Notes under the pieces: model-generated
Seen by the model: only the letters and a program-made list of their open reading frames with translations
Told to the model about the DNA's origin: nothing
Database searches by the model: none
Assembly: GCA_015501605.1 (NCBI GenBank)
Contig: JADNRZ010000021.1
Coordinates: forward strand, 372,001 to 436,000
DNA: 64,000 nt
DNA from: Panaeolus papilionaceus
Lineage: Eukaryota > Basidiomycota > Agaricomycetes > Agaricales
Direction of reading: 5' to 3'
Part shown: one piece after another, positions 1-11,089 of the stretch
Layout: every line of letters starts with the position of its first letter
Numbering within the stretch: position 1 is the stretch's first letter
Translations under genes and position numbers: made by a program

Positions 1-854
1 CCTTTCCTCTACTTAAAGCATATACTTGGATTCTCTATAATGCCGGAAATTGTATCTTCTGTTTTTGTGATAATGTACATGGATTTGTAGCACCGAGTTT
101 TTTCTGTTTATACTAGACCCATGACCTTTGGTGATCTCATTAGTTATACAGCTAGACAAATATAATGTTTTTTGTGAATTACTACCAAACTGAGTGAAGT
201 CAAGCACGATACTATCAGCGTAATTCGAAATTATGAGCTCAAAATTGAACAATAATCTACAATATTTACCAAATGTACAGTTGGAAGGGAGTCAAAAAAT
301 CTTATACATTTGCCAATAATCAGCTATAACTGAGAAACATCACTCTCCATGAATGGAGTTGCCCCGCTTCACACAATTAATTGGTTCAGAATGTTGACAA
401 GGGTAATAATCGGCTTAACTCCCGTTAATTTGCTCCTTCCTTTTATAATCAGACACATTGAGCCGAATTAACATCCAATGATGCGAATAGCTTTTTCCTG
501 ATGGAAGATTCCCTTATATTTCAGTCAGAAAGCAATTGTTGCTCACCAGCCGTCCCAATTCGTCATTTTGTCGTATAAATTGCTCGCGTCTACATTTACC
601 TTGCGAGGTGTCGTATAAAAATGCAGTACAGCACACACCATACCGCAGGGGCTGCGTAGTAACTTCATGCAGTTTAAATGGGTATCGCGAATTCATAATA
701 TTTAATTTGATATATATACCGATGTCCTTAAAATTTCACCAGGTATTGCAGTGGCGAGAACTGCATCCTTTCTGAAACTTCACCATTACTGATCCAGTTT
801 CTTCTTTTCCTTCTCTTCCCCTGTATCTTTTGTCCTTACGCTTTTCTTTTCCTT

Positions 855-878
855 TCTCGTTCTCGTTCTCGTTCTCGT
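855..878. repeat. TCTCGT microsatellite
   Basis: Four tandem perfect copies of the hexamer TCTCGT within a longer pyrimidine-rich tract. Confidence 0.85.
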
Positions 879-1380
879 TTCCTTATTTTTAAGTTGGTCC
901 TTCTCCCCTCCTTCTTCTTCTTTGATGATGATTCTGCCCAGGTTGTTCGTCTGTGCCTACACGCGAAGTTGGAGGATTTGGAATATGGGGTTATATGAGT
1001 GCTCGGATTTAACAGAGTCTGCGTGTTGTGGGTAGTGGGCTGTTGCGCGGCATGGCTCACCACTATCATCAGAGTTTTCGGGCTCAGAGGTAAATATTAC
1101 TGGAGTTTCTCCTCCGCCAAAACAATACTCACATGACCATCACTAGAGTCAGCTGTCGGAACGGGTCTGGAAGTACGGAGCCTTTCAGCTGAGGTAGTGT
1201 CAATGCATTTCTCATGATTGGGTGCGATTTTCGGTCAACCAGGTAGAGTCCATCCGATGATGCGTGCGTGTAGATACGGAAATGAGATAACATATAATAT
1301 CATGTGTAACGATGGGTGAGTAAGCGCAACGTCGGAAGATCGTAGAGCCTGCCAGTGTTGAGGGAGGGTGCGCTGAATAC

Positions 1381-1870
1381 ACACAGAACGATGAAATACA
1401 AATGTTACGAGACGAAATACGAAGACACAAACGACAAGGAACGAAACTGAGACTCTGGCGGCAAACTTGGGCGTTTTCTATTCTGGGGTGAAAGTACTGT
1501 ACACTAAGTATGCTAGATGAGCTGCAGTGGTGCTACGAAGGTTAAACTAAATAGGAAATGTGAACAAAATAACAAGTAAATGAAAGGATTCAAGAAAATT
1601 AGCGCCGAAGTGTTTCAAAGAATTGAAAATATAATGAAAAATAAACAAAATATATGGAAGAGGAAGGTACCGTGCAGCCAAGGTGGACTACACTGAACGT
1701 GGTCGTGAACGGGAGGGTGACGATGTCTGGAAATGCAGGATAAACGACATGTCGTAAAGCTACCGAAAATGCGAAATTCGGAGGGATGTGGGTTCGAAGC
1801 CCATCACCAAGTTTTTATGATGCCCAGAAAGGTTGACGGAAAGGGGGTGTAGAGAATAGGCATCGATCCT
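1381..1870. repeat. Segmental repeat D1, copy A
   Basis: This stretch matches 45,476-45,935 in the same orientation with scattered substitutions and indels. Shared blocks include GACGAAATACGA, ACAAAACTGAGAC-like text, the run before GCACCGTGCAG, and ATTCGGAGGGATGTGG. No coding function is evident; it is diverged duplicated DNA. Boundaries are approximate. Confidence 0.65.
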
Positions 1871-2330
1871 CATCACTTACCACGTCTGTCCAACGCGGCG
1901 CTGATCATTTTTCAACATATATTCGGAGTGCATCGTGGGACGAAAAAATCGTTTATTTGTTTCACAACGTCAAGATCTGGGTGAGTCTGTTAGATTACCT
2001 CTGTCAATCTAGGGGGTAGTTTTGGTTAAATGAACTCACTTCAGCCAGCTTAGGGTTTTCGGTGGGGTTTGACCTTCGCCGTCCATAGTAAGACATGGAC
2101 CCGTTTTACTTGCGTCTTCCTGAGGTGTAGCCTAAGTGTCGTTCGTTGACTTTCTCTGGATGTCTCAACGTCATAACCGTGATAATATTGACATCATTTG
2201 ATATTTGAAGTATCCGAAACAAGGCACCAGAGTGACCAGTGGGTAAGAGCTGTGTACTAGGTACTCATATAGCTTTGATACTAAATCACTTTGTTGACTG
2301 CGTCCACAATTTCTACTCTATTAATTGTCT

Positions 2331-2968
2331 CTAGTACAAGGGAGCATCAGCCGGGAGCGGGACTGCGGGCCAATATGCAGGTCGCGCGTTGTAGGGTGCT
2401 TGAATCGTCGCAGGCGGCCAGTTCCCATCAAAGAAATCATCAGTCTCAAACCCTGCAGGAACACTTGTGAACGCGCGCCAGGTTTGGTCCGTGACGATGG
2501 TCTCAACTGAACCGTCCGTATAATGGATTTTGATGGTTGCGAGGACTCCAGCTGGGTTAGGGACGTTACCACCGTTGGTTGCGTTTACAGCAAAAATGTT
2601 GCATCCGCGATCGAGAGGGACATGGTACAACTGGGAGGTTTGGAAGCTATTTCCACTCCCGATTTTGACCTCGTTGACAAAGAGCTGGTATTTGTCATCG
2701 GTGCTGATGAGGATATCAGCGTACTTGGTATGCTTGTTACGAGGGGCGTATGCCGCACGTCTGAATGCACGAGAGCCTGGCGGAGGCTGGCGGGACGGTG
2801 GTTGCCCTTCGTTGGTCCAGATGTAGTTGGAAGTGCTGAAGTCGATTGCAGCAACCTGAGCGATGCAAGTTGCGACGAGACCCATGAGGACACCTATGTG
2901 GTATAGAATGGTTAGCGAGTCGATACGCCTTATCATGTTGAGGATGCAGGCCCACCTTTGAAGTACAT
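2331..2968 (-). CDS. Secreted protein with rhamnosidase-N-like (galactose-binding-like) fold
   Basis: Two exons on the minus strand. Exon 1 is 2968-2956 (Met-Tyr-Phe-Lys and one base), the intron is 2955-2894 (62 nt, CTAAC branch site), and exon 2 is 2893-2331, giving 191 aa. This start is preferred over the unspliced ATG at 2936 because splicing gives a compact signal peptide (MYFKGVLMGLVATCIAQVAA). The mature part has the pattern of basidiomycete secreted beta-sandwich proteins related to alpha-L-rhamnosidase N-terminal regions: an IWTNE-type start, YADILISTDDKYQLFVN, a NIFAVNATN segment, and YTDGSVETIVTDQTWRA near the C-terminus. No catalytic domain follows, so a carbohydrate-binding or extracellular accessory role is inferred. 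The family assignment is from memory of the pattern; secretion is well supported. Confidence 0.75.
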
Positions 2969-3030
2969 ATCTGCTTGTAGTGTTAACGAGTGATGAAGGG
3001 ATGAGATATCATAATACCCGCATCTACAGG

Positions 3031-3046
3031 TATTTATACTATATGG
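3031..3046 (-). promoter_or_regulatory. TATA box of the 2.3-kb secreted protein gene
   Basis: The minus strand reads AGTATAAATACC about 65-75 nt upstream of the proposed ATG at 2968, a normal fungal TATA placement. This supports the spliced gene model. Confidence 0.5.
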
Positions 3047-3811
3047 CTTCAAGACAGCAATTCTAATCTTCGTGATCCGTGCTCCTAGTAGAAGACACAG
3101 GTGCACATGAGCTAAATAATTCTAGCGCCCACTGTCATAAAAATAGTTTATTGACTAGATTCTGCTACCTGTTAGTTCTAGCAGCGGAAGGTGTTCTTAG
3201 CATCGGAGATAAAGCTTAGGAGCTAAATAAGCGGATGTATCAACTGCTTGATCCACGAGATCTAACCAGAACGAGACAAGAAGCGACGACGGCTGAACCC
3301 CCTCGCTTAGCGCTGTCTCCCGAACTAACAAATCTGGTTGAGCCGTGTAGAGGTGAGGGGTTAATAAGGGAGGGGGGTGGGTAAAAGAAATTAACAGGTA
3401 TAAATTAAATGATTATAAATATGACGAGCTACAAGCCACGAGAAAATTACTAGCAATGAGAAAGAATATGGACTAACAGATGAGGGAGAGAACTGGCCAA
3501 GGATATAGTGTAAGCTGGCAGATCCACATGATCAAGAAGATGAACGTGGACTCCATCCAGGTTCTTCCATAACTGAATTGACAAGCCACTGTCAAGCCAT
3601 CTTCCTAGTGATTTCAACTTCTAACACGTCAAATGTGATAAATAGTGATGGATGCAAAAATGATGTTCGCATACGAACACTTATTTATCTATCGTAGATG
3701 CAAGAATCCGCTGATCGTTTGGAAATACGGACAACCAATATATTTACCAATAATATTGGCAAAGCCTCAATGCTATTGCAAATGTGGAATTTATGACACG
3801 GAATACCGAAT
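3047..3811. other. Intergenic stretch
   Basis: I see no gene, terminal repeat or structured element in this interval. Confidence 0.5.
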
Positions 3812-4063
3812 TTAACATGCCATATACAACTGTAGCCCTAGAAAGTATGCCAGGTCGCCGATAGGACCGTATCCGAAGGATTTAGCGAGCTCCTGGGCCT
3901 TGTTTTCAAGCGCAGAGCCAACTGCAGTCTTGATGAATCGGTGCTTTTCGACAATGTAAGTGGCGAGGTTCTGGCTCGAGTTGATGTGGAAGAGTTTGTT
4001 GGCAGCCTCGGCATCGAACATAGGGATAAGAATTTCATTTCCATATTCAATCGGAGCAGGCAT
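3812..4063 (-). pseudogene. Truncated paralogue of the 16-kb gene (exons 2-3 deleted)
   Basis: An 83-aa open frame starts MPAPIEYGNEILIPMFDAEA, the same start as the intact four-exon gene at 16,003-16,680. After SSQNLAT it jumps into EKHRFIKTAVGSALENKAQE, which corresponds to the last exon of that gene. The middle of the family protein (end of exon 1, exons 2 and 3) is missing. The bases just before the join end in AG before CACCG, like the intron-3 acceptor of the paralogue, so the deletion probably joined exon 1 to the tail of intron 3. The frame is open, but the C-terminus (LAYFLGLQLYMAC) differs from the paralogue (GSLAKNFVGDYLHTF). A truncated peptide could still be made; a non-functional remnant is the simpler reading. 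Confidence 0.65.
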
Positions 4064-4884
4064 TTTAAATGGTTTGTGAAAAGGAAATCAGAGGAGAGAC
4101 CTGACTTGTGGTGCTGCTTTGCGTACTTTATGTACATTGAGAACCGCACAATGTTTGATGTTCTTATCAAGTTTTCATGCCGTTCATTACGACAACGAGA
4201 AAAGACATCTTAACAACGTTCATCACAGCACGCACCTCAGGACAAGACGGCAGTCCCTTTTACAAGAAGAAAGAAAGAAAAATTGAATGTGCAGCCGACG
4301 CGCACGATTGACCATAAACGGCAGCCTGAATGACGTTGAGTGTGACGTCATTAGATACGGCCCAATGCTGCCACAAGTATTCGAATGCCCAGGTCGCTCA
4401 GACATACACTATATGCCCATACTACGAATCACTCCACAACATCAGCACCCCTTTCAGATGGATATATCAGCAAATTTTCGCGTATATATCGGGCTTATTT
4501 AAATAGAGACACGGAATTTTACACACCAGCTGAATGAAGAAATGAATAACATAAGCTGATTTGAGGGAATATAGATACACGAGGAAAATATTAAAAATGC
4601 AGTTGGTACACCATAGTAAATGTTCGAGGCAAAAGGTGAGTAAGCATACAGGAATAGAACGGAGAACGGCATATGAGAAGTAATGAGTCGAATTTTAAAG
4701 GGCTATATAGTGGGAATGGATGGCGAATTAAAGTCCGAATAAAGTTCAGGTAATGCGTGTCCGAAATTGGAGACGAAGGGCGTCGAATGAGGGGTATAAG
4801 TAGAATGCTGGTTGTCAATGTTATGACCAACTCGTCGAGGACGATGTTTGAGGCTGGCGCCCCGTCCATATCGAAGTTGTTGAT
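4064..4884. other. Stretch without a recognised gene
   Basis: No coding signal seen. From about 4505 onward it belongs to segmental repeat D2. Confidence 0.5.
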
Positions 4885-5010
4885 TTATTTCTTTTGACTA
4901 TCATCCTTTTGACCGCCTTCGGAAACGGCACCGTCAAGGCTGCTTGTGTTCGAAATTTGACCTGCAGCGACAGGTTTGTGGAGAGGGTTGGTGTGGCCCT
5001 GCTGAGACAT
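4885..5010 (-). CDS. NPLH-family small protein (41 aa, single module)
   Basis: A complete 41-codon frame, starting MSQQGHTNPLHKPVAAGQIS and ending GGQKDDSQKK. It is nearly identical to the frame at 46,492-46,617, and its core aligns with both modules of the 65/66-aa proteins at 7840-8037 and 15,521-15,721: NPLHxPV, then a Ser-rich segment, then SLxGAV and GGQ. Most base changes between copies are at third positions or are conservative, which suggests the peptide is translated. It has no signal peptide, no cysteine and no membrane segment; it is hydrophilic and Gly/Ser/Lys-rich, probably disordered and cytosolic. I do not recognise the family and assign no function. It lacks a C-terminal CaaX box, so it is not a mating pheromone precursor. 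Confidence 0.75.
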   Translation of the reverse strand: MSQQGHTNPLHKPVAAGQISNTSSLDGAVSEGGQKDDSQKK

Positions 5011-5119
5011 TGTGTTCAATTGCCCTGATGTCGAGTGGGTGTTTAGGTTTGCGATGTTGCGACTATTGTCGGAAGACTGGTTGTGGGTTGGACTCTGAAA
5101 AATTTGTTCTTTGACAACA

Positions 5120-5132
5120 CACGAATATATAC
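5120..5132 (-). promoter_or_regulatory. TATA box of the 41-aa NPLH gene
   Basis: The minus strand reads CGTATATATTCG about 110-120 nt upstream of the ATG at 5010. The duplicated gene has TTATAA at the equivalent place (about 46,736-46,741). Confidence 0.4.
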
Positions 5133-6570
5133 GAATTTTTTTTATTGAATACTGTTCATCTACAGCAGCGAATTATTCCATCAGGCATTCATCTCGAGAG
5201 TTTCGGGAGGTAAAACCTTTCGGGAGTCGAAGCGGGGCAACACTCATTCCCGTCCCTATACTGCACCTTGAATTTCATGCGCTCCCATCGGGTCAGCTCA
5301 GAAAAGTAAAGGCGGGATCACAGGTCAATCAGGAGGTTACTGCAAATGGTTGTCGACTCGGCCTACGGTTTGGACTCAGAATATTCTAACCTGTCGAACT
5401 AGGCACTGCCACGTTGTGCGCACATGTCGTGCTATTTTGGGCTTACACTAGAGTGTGCAGTACCTCGGATGATCGGAGGTGGCACTGCTCTCGAATGAGG
5501 TCACCCTACCTTTGCTGCACAATGTCGTTTATTATAGCCCTGCAGTATCCGCTCCATATAGTCATCACTTACAACCATAAAACCAAAATGTCCTGAATTG
5601 AATTATAATAATGCTGTAACATTCAGACTCGAACGGGAAGCTCATCACAGTGTACTTGAGAAGTGTTATGGTAACTCGACTGTTAAAGGTAATTTAGAAA
5701 CGCGTGCCGAGAACGCGGCAAGGTTATAATTAAGTCGAGATTCGAGGAGTGCACATCTCTTGCTTTCTTACCGGCATCCATTTGTCTGTTTGAGTCTAAA
5801 ACTTACGAAATACGCCCGCGTCGTTCTCCTTCTGACCATGAGTCGTCCCCTTGTATTTGCCTCCCATTATCTATAACTCAATAGCTTCGGCTTTCGCTGC
5901 TCTCAGATTTAATTCTAGCAACGCTGACCCACGTCTTTGCTTTAACTCGATGAGTCTAGAGTATGATAATGATGATGAGCGTCTCGCCCACAAGCCCCTG
6001 TTTTCGTGATTTTGAACTATTTCTGCGACCCATCGCGCACGCGCTTACGCCACGGTATCAGGATCCCACACAAGCACACACGCTGTCCCGTCCACCACGA
6101 ATTTCTGCATCTTACCGCATTTCATAACACATTCATCCCACCCTGAGGCCTGGTCCAACCGTTGCGCGGGCTCATCAGCGGCCTTCATATTCGTCGCTGT
6201 ATTAGTTTGGGGAAATCCTGTTTGCTGTATCCCTCACAACTTCGTCTCGTGCGAGGTTCGTATCCATGAAGGGATGTCAACGACTAATGCCCATTTTTTA
6301 TACCTCCCCTTTCAACACATCGTGACAAAAGGTGGGGTTTGATGGGGCCGATCGTGGCTCTACTTATGGATAAGGATAAGACCGCTGGGAAATGGATGAT
6401 CATCATCAGGTAGTGAGGATATGAGCCAGTAAGATGCGTCAACTCAAGTCTATTATTGGAGTACTGGGAACAGGTGAACCTCGATTGGTTCGTGGTGCGA
6501 TAAGCGTAGGTGTTCGAGAGATCGATATCTCTAATCCAAACACTTGCTAAGATGCACATAGATATTATGT
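5133..6570. other. Intergenic stretch
   Basis: The first 500 bases are part of repeat D2. Beyond about 5650 I see no gene or element. Confidence 0.5.
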
Positions 6571-7021
6571 CGTTGGCAAATGGAATACCACCTGTGGAAC
6601 TCTTGTTCGCTTCGCAATCTGTGGAACCTTCTAGACAAGTCCTTCGCCGCAGATGAACCGTGTATGATACAAGGCCCAGATGTAGAGACAATTGCGATGT
6701 TTGTTCGTTTGCATGCTCCGAGAAGGATAAATGAAGTCATAGATGAGATCGGTCTCTGCTCAAGGTCTGGCATCCCTAAGTTGAAAGGGTACTCAAATCA
6801 CCAAAGCTGTTGAAATCCATCTGGGTATATCTGAGTCATCCCTCGTGTGAGCGAGAAAGACATTTAACTTGAAGTTTGAGGGTTGCGCCACCGCATCGAG
6901 ATGGATTCGACATGCCAAAATGGGACATTTATTTGATTTAGTCGTCGGACATAATGCACGATAGCGACCTATGAGGACAACCAGTTTCCGAACAGAATTA
7001 CGGCTTAATCACGATGTTGCC

Positions 7022-7040
7022 ATAAAAAAGGGTATATAAG
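7022..7040 (+). promoter_or_regulatory. TATA box of the I66-like unit, copy A
   Basis: GGGTATATAAGG lies about 70 nt before the first codon. The equivalent positions of the two other copies read GGTATATAGG (near 57,203) and a weaker CTATTTATGG (near 58,880). Confidence 0.5.
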
Positions 7041-7102
7041 GAGCTGTGTAACGAATCAATACGGTAGAACGCTCCTGTTATCTAGCGCTCGAACACTGAA
7101 CA

Positions 7103-7565
7103 ATCCCTCTTCACAACGGCCTCTACAGGATCTACTACGTTGGAACCCCTGATAAACCCGTTTTCCTTCCACTCGGCTGTAACGACGACAATGAAATTGC
7201 CATCCTCCCTAAGGATACAGATACTCCCGTGGTATGCCTTACCATCACGCTCATGATTCCAGGCATTGCTCATTTCATGATTGTAGTGGCGCATTTCCTT
7301 TATAGAAACTAACACTCAAGCCAAACTCAGCATTGGAGGTATGCCAGTCGTTCCATCCGGTGGAAGCATCAAGGCTTTGGAAGCTGGGTCACAGACCACG
7401 CATATGTGGCATGTGCTACACACCGGCTCCTCCATCAACCGTCACATAAGTATAAATTCATACACACTATGCCCACTTGCCTCGATAGCATTATTAACAC
7501 CTCACATGATTCAGCTTGAACTTGCGTCCAGTCACTCCCCATTCTTCTTCCTACATCTTGATTAA
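7103..7565 (+). pseudogene. Decayed I66-type beta-trefoil inhibitor-like gene, copy A
   Basis: Exon 1 (7103-7231) reads IPLHNGLYRIYYVGTPDKPV..., aligning with MPLENGLYKIFYVRYF of copy B at 57,280. The start codon is ATC instead of ATG. A 55-nt intron (7232-7286) follows, then WRISFIETNTQAKLSIGG...MWHV. The last exon ends SPFFFLHLD before a stop at 7565, aligned with TPFLFERIE in copy B. The short N-terminal xLxNGLYxI start, the phase-0 intron before WR, the internal W-H-V and the aromatic C-terminal tail resemble mushroom serine-protease inhibitors of MEROPS family I66 (cospin-like beta-trefoil proteins), which act in the cytosol against foreign proteases. The family call is moderate. Loss of the start codon and an unclear second intron make this copy probably dead. 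Confidence 0.5.
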
Positions 7566-7839
7566 GCAATAAATTCAGACTTGTAACATAGCTTGTAACT
7601 TATTCGTACATCGTCAATGATGCATTCTGTCTTTCCCTTGCCCTGGACGTGTTGTAAATGATATATGTGTTTACTATCTCAACCGCCTACATCAGTACAT
7701 GATCCAGAAATTCAAAATAAAAACAAATTCAAACTATGAACCAGTATCTCTTCAAGTTAGCTCAGCTGTTCCTCCAAGTCAATTCATGATACACATATGG
7801 AGACTAGATGCTCTAATTGCTCGACTGTGGCACGCTACA
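7566..7839. other. 3' region between convergent genes
   Basis: This is the 3' untranslated part of the I66-like unit: the block around TTGTAACATAGCTTGTAACT is shared with copies B and C. No further gene. Confidence 0.5.
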
Positions 7840-8037
7840 TCACTTCCCTGAAACCGCTCCTGATAGAGAACTGTATCCCGAGACCTTGGAGCCTCCTACT
7901 AGGGGGTGAAGGGGATTGCCACCACCCACAGCGGATGTGCTGCCAGCTTGACCACCAGTGGGGACAGCGCCAGATAGAGAAGTGTAACCCGAGACTTTGG
8001 AAGAGGTGACAGAGGCATGCAAAGGGTTGGAAGACAT
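7840..8037 (-). CDS. NPLH-family small protein (65 aa, two modules)
   Basis: The 65-codon frame starts at the second in-frame Met (8037), because MSSNPLHASVTSSKVSGYTS then aligns with the N-terminus of the 66-aa protein at 15,521. It consists of two copies of one module: NPLHASVTSSKVSGYTSLSG plus AVPTGGQ, a Gly-rich linker, then NPLHPLVGGSKVSGYSSLSG plus AVSGK. The single-module 41-aa proteins at 4885 and 46,492 carry the same core. A TATA-like GTATATATCC lies upstream near 8157. No signal peptide, cysteine or membrane segment. Function unknown; conservation of the module across four loci argues for a real protein. Confidence 0.75.
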   Translation of the reverse strand: MSSNPLHASVTSSKVSGYTSLSGAVPTGGQAGSTSAVGGGNPLHPLVGGSKVSGYSSLSGAVSGK

Positions 8038-8747
8038 TGTTGGTGATGGTAACATGGACTAGTGAGTTGAGGCCTATGGAACGAAGTATTTGTGTGGTGG
8101 GTCGGTGTGTTTGGTGAGGAGTTGGTTTTGATAATTTGACCCCAAAACCCCGAGGGATATATACGGGGAGGGGTGGTTGTGCATTGTCGTTCACACAGGA
8201 CGTTGCATGTGAGCGGATAGTTGAGCGGACCAGTGAGAGGGTCGATGAGCGGGCAATGGAAGTTGACATTGCGCGCCTGTCTCGCAATGTTGGCTATTTC
8301 CACAATGCAATCAATATACTGTTGTCCTACTCCAGAATTATGGTCGTTAGAGTAGGGTCGAGACATGGAAAATCGACCAACAATACAAACCCAATATGGC
8401 AAGGGTTCTACCATGCAGAGTTACGGTCATAGCACAAACTGCCAGTCCTCGAGTCGCAGGTATGCCGACGTCAATCACCAATGCCTCTGCTAAGTGGGTG
8501 GATATTGAAATGCCTTCGCTAGATGATGTCCCAAATCAATTTGAAATAAGAGCGCCGAATTGAAGGGAGATTCAAGAGAAAATAGGAAGACATGACAGGA
8601 CAACCTTTCGAAAGGTTCTCTGCTCTACCCGTCGTGTGATGGTAGATGCCCCCTTGGGTAACTTTTTGAGATAGGTGGCAAGGACAACTCTCAAAAACGA
8701 AATGAATGCCACGATGCTCTTGCCCTACACGACCGCAATGGGCATAG
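8038..8747. other. Upstream region of the 65-aa gene, otherwise no gene
   Basis: The first 150 bases hold the promoter of the small gene. I see nothing else I can support. Confidence 0.45.
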
Positions 8748-8905
8748 GTAAAACGCCGTGCAAAGCCGGGATCTGCCGTGCGCGACCGTGCATTACCGTG
8801 CAAAGCCGTGCGGAACCGTGAGCGAGCCGTGCATAATCGTACATGTACCGTGCATGTACCGTGCGTGTACCGTGCAGCGTACCGTGAGTGTGCCGTGCAA
8901 CGCCC
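8748..8905. repeat. Degenerate GCCGTGCAAA array 1
   Basis: About 15 copies of (G/A)CCGTGC, many as GCCGTGCAAA or ACCGTGCATGT, at roughly 10-12 base spacing. Open frames across it are simple-sequence artefacts. It shares AAAACGCCGTGCAAAGCCG with the reverse complement of about 15,190-15,216. Confidence 0.7.
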
Positions 8906-9600
8906 CACGCATGGCTGTTGACGTGGTCGTGGGGTTGTCTGACTGAAAAGGTGAGCAGTGGTGAAGGTGTGACTGAGGGATAAGCTGGTGCAATGGAAAG
9001 GCAAGGGAGTGACAAGCAGTACGAGTTAGTGGGGTCGATATATGAGAGAGAGATGAGGAGATGAAAAGGGCATACCAGCGTAATGTGAGCTGGGGGCAAA
9101 TACAACAGTGAATACGACGAAAATGACAAATATATGCGCTGACGAAGGTGCGTACGGGCACCGGGCGACGACGAAGAGGAAATACGAAGAGGAAACACGA
9201 AATAAGGGGTGGAAAGAGGCATTTATTCTTTGTAAAATAGGTACATAATATATGTAAAACTATGTAAAATCATGGAAATAGAAACAACGCGTGAACGAAA
9301 CGCTGTGGCGAATAGAAATGCATGGGAAATATTGAAAATCCGAAAAATGAGGGGATATCGATGCAGCGCTCATCAGCGTGTGTGGAATTGAAGAGGTACT
9401 CGGGGATCGGTGAATCTTTGATGAAATAAATATGATTTGATTGTCTGATATTGTCATTTGTAGGGCTGAGGATGGGGCTTACCTTCTGAAATGTATGATT
9501 GATGAAAGATAATTGTGATACAGTGCTACTGAGGATTCAGACACTCTTCGAAGGAACAAACAGATGGAACTATCTTACCTTTCTAAGTGTATCAATCAAC
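8906..9600. other. Stretch without a recognised gene
   Basis: Purine-rich, CGA-rich sequence between the two GCCGTGC arrays. No gene supported. Confidence 0.45.
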
Positions 9601-9775
9601 CGTGTCGTACCGTGTAGCTTAACGTGAGAGATGTGCCACCGCCGTGCTGAAAACACCTAAAACCGTGCAGAGACGTGAAGAGCCATGCAAGGACGTGCAA
9701 AGCCGTGCAAAGCCGTTTCCCTGCCGTGGTCAACCGTGATGAGCCGTGTCCCTACCGTGTCGAAGACATACGGAG
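9601..9775. repeat. Degenerate GCCGTGCAAA array 2
   Basis: A second cluster of (A/G)CCGTG(C/T) words, including GTGCAAAGCCGTGCAAAGCC, ACCGTGATGAGCCGTG and CTACCGTGTCG, in the same orientation as array 1 about 700 bases away. Confidence 0.65.
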
Positions 9776-10195
9776 ACGTGGAAAGTTCTAAAAAATAGTC
9801 GCTCTACATCAGCAAAATAATCAAAACCTGTTTTGTCGTTCTGGCACTGACCATTATGTAACAGACCTTGCCTCACTGATATGCCAGTGCATGGACGTGC
9901 ACTGAGGTACCATTCTGCTATTAAGTATATATTCAATAAACCATCTTGATGGTAGACTTGTCTGGAAATAAAATGGTTGTATTTTGTTCATGATACATGT
10001 GTCAGAATTGTAGCATGCTTATATTCCCTGACACCGCCTGATATTCACCTTGGGAAAAAGGACTTAGCAAAATTCCTTCGATTGGATGTGACAGACAGCA
10101 CACCGTCACGCCTGTGATGCTTATGAACACTACACGTGATAGTTGGTTCATAATTCAGCACGAAGTTCGAGGACCCTCATGCGACCTCTCTCACT
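9776..10195. other. Stretch without a recognised gene
   Basis: No coding or repeat signal that I can support. Confidence 0.45.
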
Positions 10196-10299
10196 TAACT
10201 CACTACCAGGCCTGTGACTTGGGCCCCTCACCCGAGGCATCAGCCGCCGTGAGGCTGATGCCTCGGGTGAGGGACTGCGTCACCAGTCTAACTCACTAC
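10196..10299. repeat. Perfect hairpin flanked by 11-bp direct repeats
   Basis: The two 21-base arms at 10,225-10,245 (CCCTCACCCGAGGCATCAGCC less its last base) and 10,253-10,273 are perfect reverse complements around a 7-base loop GCCGTGA. Direct copies of TAACTCACTAC flank it at 10,196-10,206 and 10,289-10,299. The unit looks like a tiny foldback insertion with target duplication, or an expressed stem-loop. Confidence 0.7.
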
Positions 10300-10798
10300 G
10301 ATTCCTCCTAATTTCCCTTAAGGTGAGCCAGTTGAGCTAGAATAATATAAGGTATGACTGGCTTGTCATATCTCTCAACATTAACAGGCACTAACACCTA
10401 TTTAAACTTTATAGGTATAGTTCTATGCTCATGGGTTGGTTCGTTTGAAGGGTTCAGGTATGTTCCTTTTTACTTTCTAGCAATTGTCGCACCTAAATTA
10501 AAACTGTATTTTCAAGGCAACACCTCCACTTTTCAAACATCGTGACGTGCTAGTGTGCCATTTCCACTCGTTTCTTCCTCCAATCTTTCAGCATGTAGTT
10601 ATATAGAGGACAGCACTATGGAGAATATTAATTGGCTCACGGTTTGGACACCCCTTCTCATGATTAATTAATACTTTAGTAGAATATTGTTTTGAGTTCT
10701 AATGTATATTTCCGTTAAATGATAATGACATGTTTTTCCATCTATTTATTTCATGACCAACTGCAAGAAATCTGGGATCCAGTTCTGATATAAGGTAA
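10300..10798. other. AT-rich stretch before the palindrome
   Basis: No gene or element recognised. Confidence 0.5.
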
Positions 10799-11089
10799 TT
10801 ACAATGTAGCGACTTTGTTGATCCATGGACTAGCTACAACATAATGACTGAGTGTGATCCATGGATCGCCATGGATTTCCTACATTTTGGGTAACTACAC
10901 TAAATAGTTATTTCATTAGATAGAATATAAGTGAATTAATTATTACTAGTAGGTGGGCGGGTTGGGTAGGGTGGATTTCCGAGTGAGCGGCGGGTGAGCT
11001 GAAATGGGTGGATTGGTAGTTTTCCAAGGGAATGGGAGGGGGGTAGCGGGTAGGTTGGGGTGGGTGGGTAGTAGTGGATTGGGGTGGAT

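Larger units (their letters stand above)
1..2330. other. Stretch without a recognised gene
   Basis: No open frame here has recognisable protein features or a credible exon structure. It contains a short TTCTCG microsatellite near 855-878 and a copy of a segmental repeat at about 1381-1870. The rest looks like ordinary AT-rich intergenic DNA. Confidence 0.6.
4505..5650. repeat. Segmental repeat D2, copy A
   Basis: Matches about 46,215-47,235 in the same orientation. The shared unit includes the whole 41-aa NPLH gene and several hundred bases upstream of it, for example GCGAATTATTCCAT and ACTCGAACGGGAAGCTC-type blocks. The copies differ by many point changes, so the duplication is not recent, yet the small gene stayed open in both. 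Confidence 0.7.

Noticed and set aside
1785..1806. tRNA T-arm-like GTGGGTTCGAAGCCCAT
   Set aside because: No acceptor-stem partner or other arms at the right distance; the duplicated copy at about 45,870 does not keep the motif.
8519..9222. Long frames (122-165 aa) across the GCCGTGC array
   Set aside because: Low-complexity composition created by the repeat; no start context, splice sites or family features.
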